DNA of 64,000 bases from an uncultured Aliiroseovarius sp. (lineage in GTDB: Bacteria > Pseudomonadota > Alphaproteobacteria > Rhodobacterales > Rhodobacteraceae), in assembly GCF_947492455.1 (NCBI RefSeq), contig NZ_CANLNB010000002.1, positions 124,001-188,000 on the forward strand, read 5' to 3'. Positions 62,542-64,000 of the stretch are shown here, piece by piece; positions within the stretch are counted from its first letter, which is position 1; each line of letters opens with the position of its first letter. The notes below the pieces were generated by a model. The model had not been told where the DNA came from and did not search any database. It saw only the letters and a program-made list of their open reading frames with translations. The translations under genes were made by a program, and so were the position numbers.

Positions 62542-64000
62542 ATGAGCGCATTTGACGATCTGATGGAATTTGCCCGCGATACGCAGGCGTTGGGCGAAGT
62601 AGCAGGCCGTTTGGGCTGGGATCAGGAAACCGTGATGCCCGAGGGCGGCGCACCGCAACGGGCCGAGGAAATGGCCGCGATGGAAAAGATCCTTCACGCC
62701 CGCCGCAACGATCCACGAATTGGCGAGTGGTTGGAGGCCATCGACGAAAGCGCGTTGGATGATGCAGGCCGCGCCCAGATCCGTGAAATCCGTCGTGCAC
62801 GCGACCGCGCTGCGAAAGTGCCTGTGGCGCTGGCGGCAGAACTGGCCCGTGTCACGTCGGCTGCGCAGGGCAAATGGGCCGAGGCGCGCGCCGCGGATGA
62901 TTTCGCCGCCTTCAAGCCGGTTCTGGAAGAAGTTGTGAAACTGCGCCGCGAGGAAGCCAGTGCTCTGGCCGATGGCGGAGACCTGTATGATGCGCTGCTG
63001 GAGGATTACGAGCCGGGGATCACGGGCGGCGACATCCAGACGCTCTTTGACGCGATGCGACCGCGTCTGGTGACCCTGCGCGACAAGGCACTTGGCGCGG
63101 CCAACCAGCCCGAAATTCTTGTAGGCAACTGGGCCGAGAAGAAACAGTTAAAGCTGTCGACCAAGCTGGCCAAGAGTTTTGGGTATGATCTGAAGCACGG
63201 GCGGATCGACAAGGCGGTGCACCCGTTCAGCTCGGGCTCAGGCTTGGATGTGCGGATCACCACGCGGACCTCGGAAGGGGATCCGTTCAACTGTTTCTAT
63301 TCCACGATTCACGAGGTCGGGCACGCCTGCTATGAGCAGAACATCGACAACGCGTATCTGCTGACGCCGATCGGGCGCGGCGCGTCGATGGGCGTGCATG
63401 AAAGCCAATCGCGTATCTATGAAAACCAACTGGGCCGCTCGCGTGCCTTCACCGGCTGGCTGTTTGACCAGATGGAGAAACGCTTTGGAAAGACGCCGGC
63501 CAGCGATGCGGATGCGTTCTATCGCATGGTGAACCGGCTTCAGAAGGGCTTTATTCGCACCGAGGCCGACGAAGTGCAGTACAACCTGCACATTATGCTG
63601 CGCTTCGATCTGGAGCGTCGCCTGATCGGCGGCCAGTTGGATGTGGCGGATCTGGAGACTGCGTGGAACGAACGTTTTGCAGCGGATTTCGGGTATGCGG
63701 TCGACAAGGCGTCAAACGGCGTGTTGCAGGACGTACATTGGTCCGTAGGCCTGTTCGGCTATTTCCCGACCTATGCGCTTGGCAATATTTATGCGGGGTG
63801 TCTCTATGACGCGCTGAAGAGCGATCTGCCTGATCTGGACACGAAGTTGGGGCAGGGGGATTCGTCTGCAGCCACGTCTTGGCTGGCTGACAAGCTGCAA
63901 CAACATGGCAGTTTGCGCACCCCGCGCGCGACGATTGAGCACGCGACGGGCAAACCGGTCTCAGTTGAGCCATTATTGGCCTATCTGGAAGACAAGTTCG
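62542..64000 (+). CDS. M32 carboxypeptidase Taq family metallopeptidase (C-terminus beyond window)
   Basis: 486 codons of a carboxypeptidase of family M32. It opens with MSAFDDLMEFARDTQALGEV, then LGWDQETVMPEGGAPQRAEE, and has the zinc site in STIHEVGHACYEQNI (HEVGH). Other family stretches are HPFSSGSGLDVRITTRTSEG, HESQSRIYENQLGRS with the third ligand Glu, and SVGLFGYFPTYALGNIYAG. It removes C-terminal residues from peptides, except before Pro. The frame runs to the right edge without a stop; family length is near 490-500, so little is missing. It follows ctaA by 2 bases and is likely co-transcribed. Confidence 0.93.
   Translation, partial: MSAFDDLMEFARDTQALGEVAGRLGWDQETVMPEGGAPQRAEEMAAMEKILHARRNDPRIGEWLEAIDESALDDAGRAQIREIRRARDRAAKVPVALAAELARVTSAAQGKWAEARAADDFAAFKPVLEEVVKLRREEASALADGGDLYDALLEDYEPGITGGDIQTLFDAMRPRLVTLRDKALGAANQPEILVGNWAEKKQLKLSTKLAKSFGYDLKHGRIDKAVHPFSSGSGLDVRITTRTSEGDPFNCFYSTIHEVGHACYEQNIDNAYLLTPIGRGASMGVHESQSRIYENQLGRSRAFTGWLFDQMEKRFGKTPASDADAFYRMVNRLQKGFIRTEADEVQYNLHIMLRFDLERRLIGGQLDVADLETAWNERFAADFGYAVDKASNGVLQDVHWSVGLFGYFPTYALGNIYAGCLYDALKSDLPDLDTKLGQGDSSAATSWLADKLQQHGSLRTPRATIEHATGKPVSVEPLLAYLEDKF

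Overview
This 64 kb window is chromosomal DNA from a marine alphaproteobacterium of the Rhodobacteraceae (Roseobacter group). The support is the complete Paracoccus/Roseobacter-type sox locus, the high GC content, betaine aldehyde dehydrogenase, 3-hydroxybutyrate dehydrogenase, a RACo-like activator with one-carbon genes, trmFO, ctaA, gyrA and a GC-rich palindromic intergenic element I know from Roseobacter genomes. Apart from one AT-richer gene (4451-4990) I see no mobile element, phage or CRISPR.

Layout. 1-7141: an unknown Pro/Ala-rich membrane protein cut by the window edge, a SIMPL protein, O-acetylhomoserine sulfhydrylase, a VOC protein, an LRAT-fold orphan, a putative glycosyltransferase, a small secreted protein and a flavin reductase. 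7275-23584: the sulfur-oxidation region. soxS and soxRT read leftward and soxV-XYZA, soxBCD, soxEF, a DUF302 gene and a pmpA-pmpB-MBL-DUF442-SulP operon read rightward. Thiosulfate is bound to SoxYZ by SoxAX, hydrolysed by SoxB and oxidised by SoxCD; SoxEF is a flavocytochrome; SoxV/SoxS keep the SoxY cysteine reduced; SoxR is an ArsR-type repressor with the Cys42/Cys108 pair of persulfide sensors. Two ATTC-N8-GAAT palindromes, before soxX and before pmpA, fit a SoxR regulon. Terminators after soxA, soxD, soxF and the DUF302 gene divide the locus into units.

23681-27734: an SDR, dusA, a TauE/SafE exporter, a 2OG-oxygenase-like protein, a thioesterase and tRNA-Gly(CCC). 27787-33980: a leftward B12/folate one-carbon cluster (RACo-like ferredoxin-ATPase, methyl-THF methyltransferase, MTHFR-like protein, a 98-residue protein) interleaved with a CoA-transferase and a 41-residue lipoprotein; the corrinoid protein and substrate methyltransferase are not here. 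34273-48496: ppx, rlmE, betB, an MFS pump, a DsbA-like protein, an acyl-CoA synthetase with a divergent XRE-cupin regulator, an ACR3 arsenite pump, a peptide-type binding protein, bdhA with a patatin lipase, LysE and DUF502. 48709-64000: ligA-recG, a tiny membrane protein behind SOS boxes, a NifU-like scaffold, hisI, gluQ, trmFO, a VOC protein, an outer-membrane protein, gyrA, ctaA and a partial M32 carboxypeptidase.

Most notable: (1) a 40-codon single-TM protein at 53061-53183 preceded by clustered LexA-type GTTC repeats, a possible SOS division inhibitor; (2) two unannotated small-RNA candidates (45043-45118 plus; about 56567-56690 minus); (3) the SoxR/BigR-type operator pair joining sox and pmpAB-MBL-DUF442; (4) the LRAT-fold orphan; (5) Arg/Gly tails shared by two one-carbon proteins; (6) a hairpin masking the acr3 ribosome binding site.
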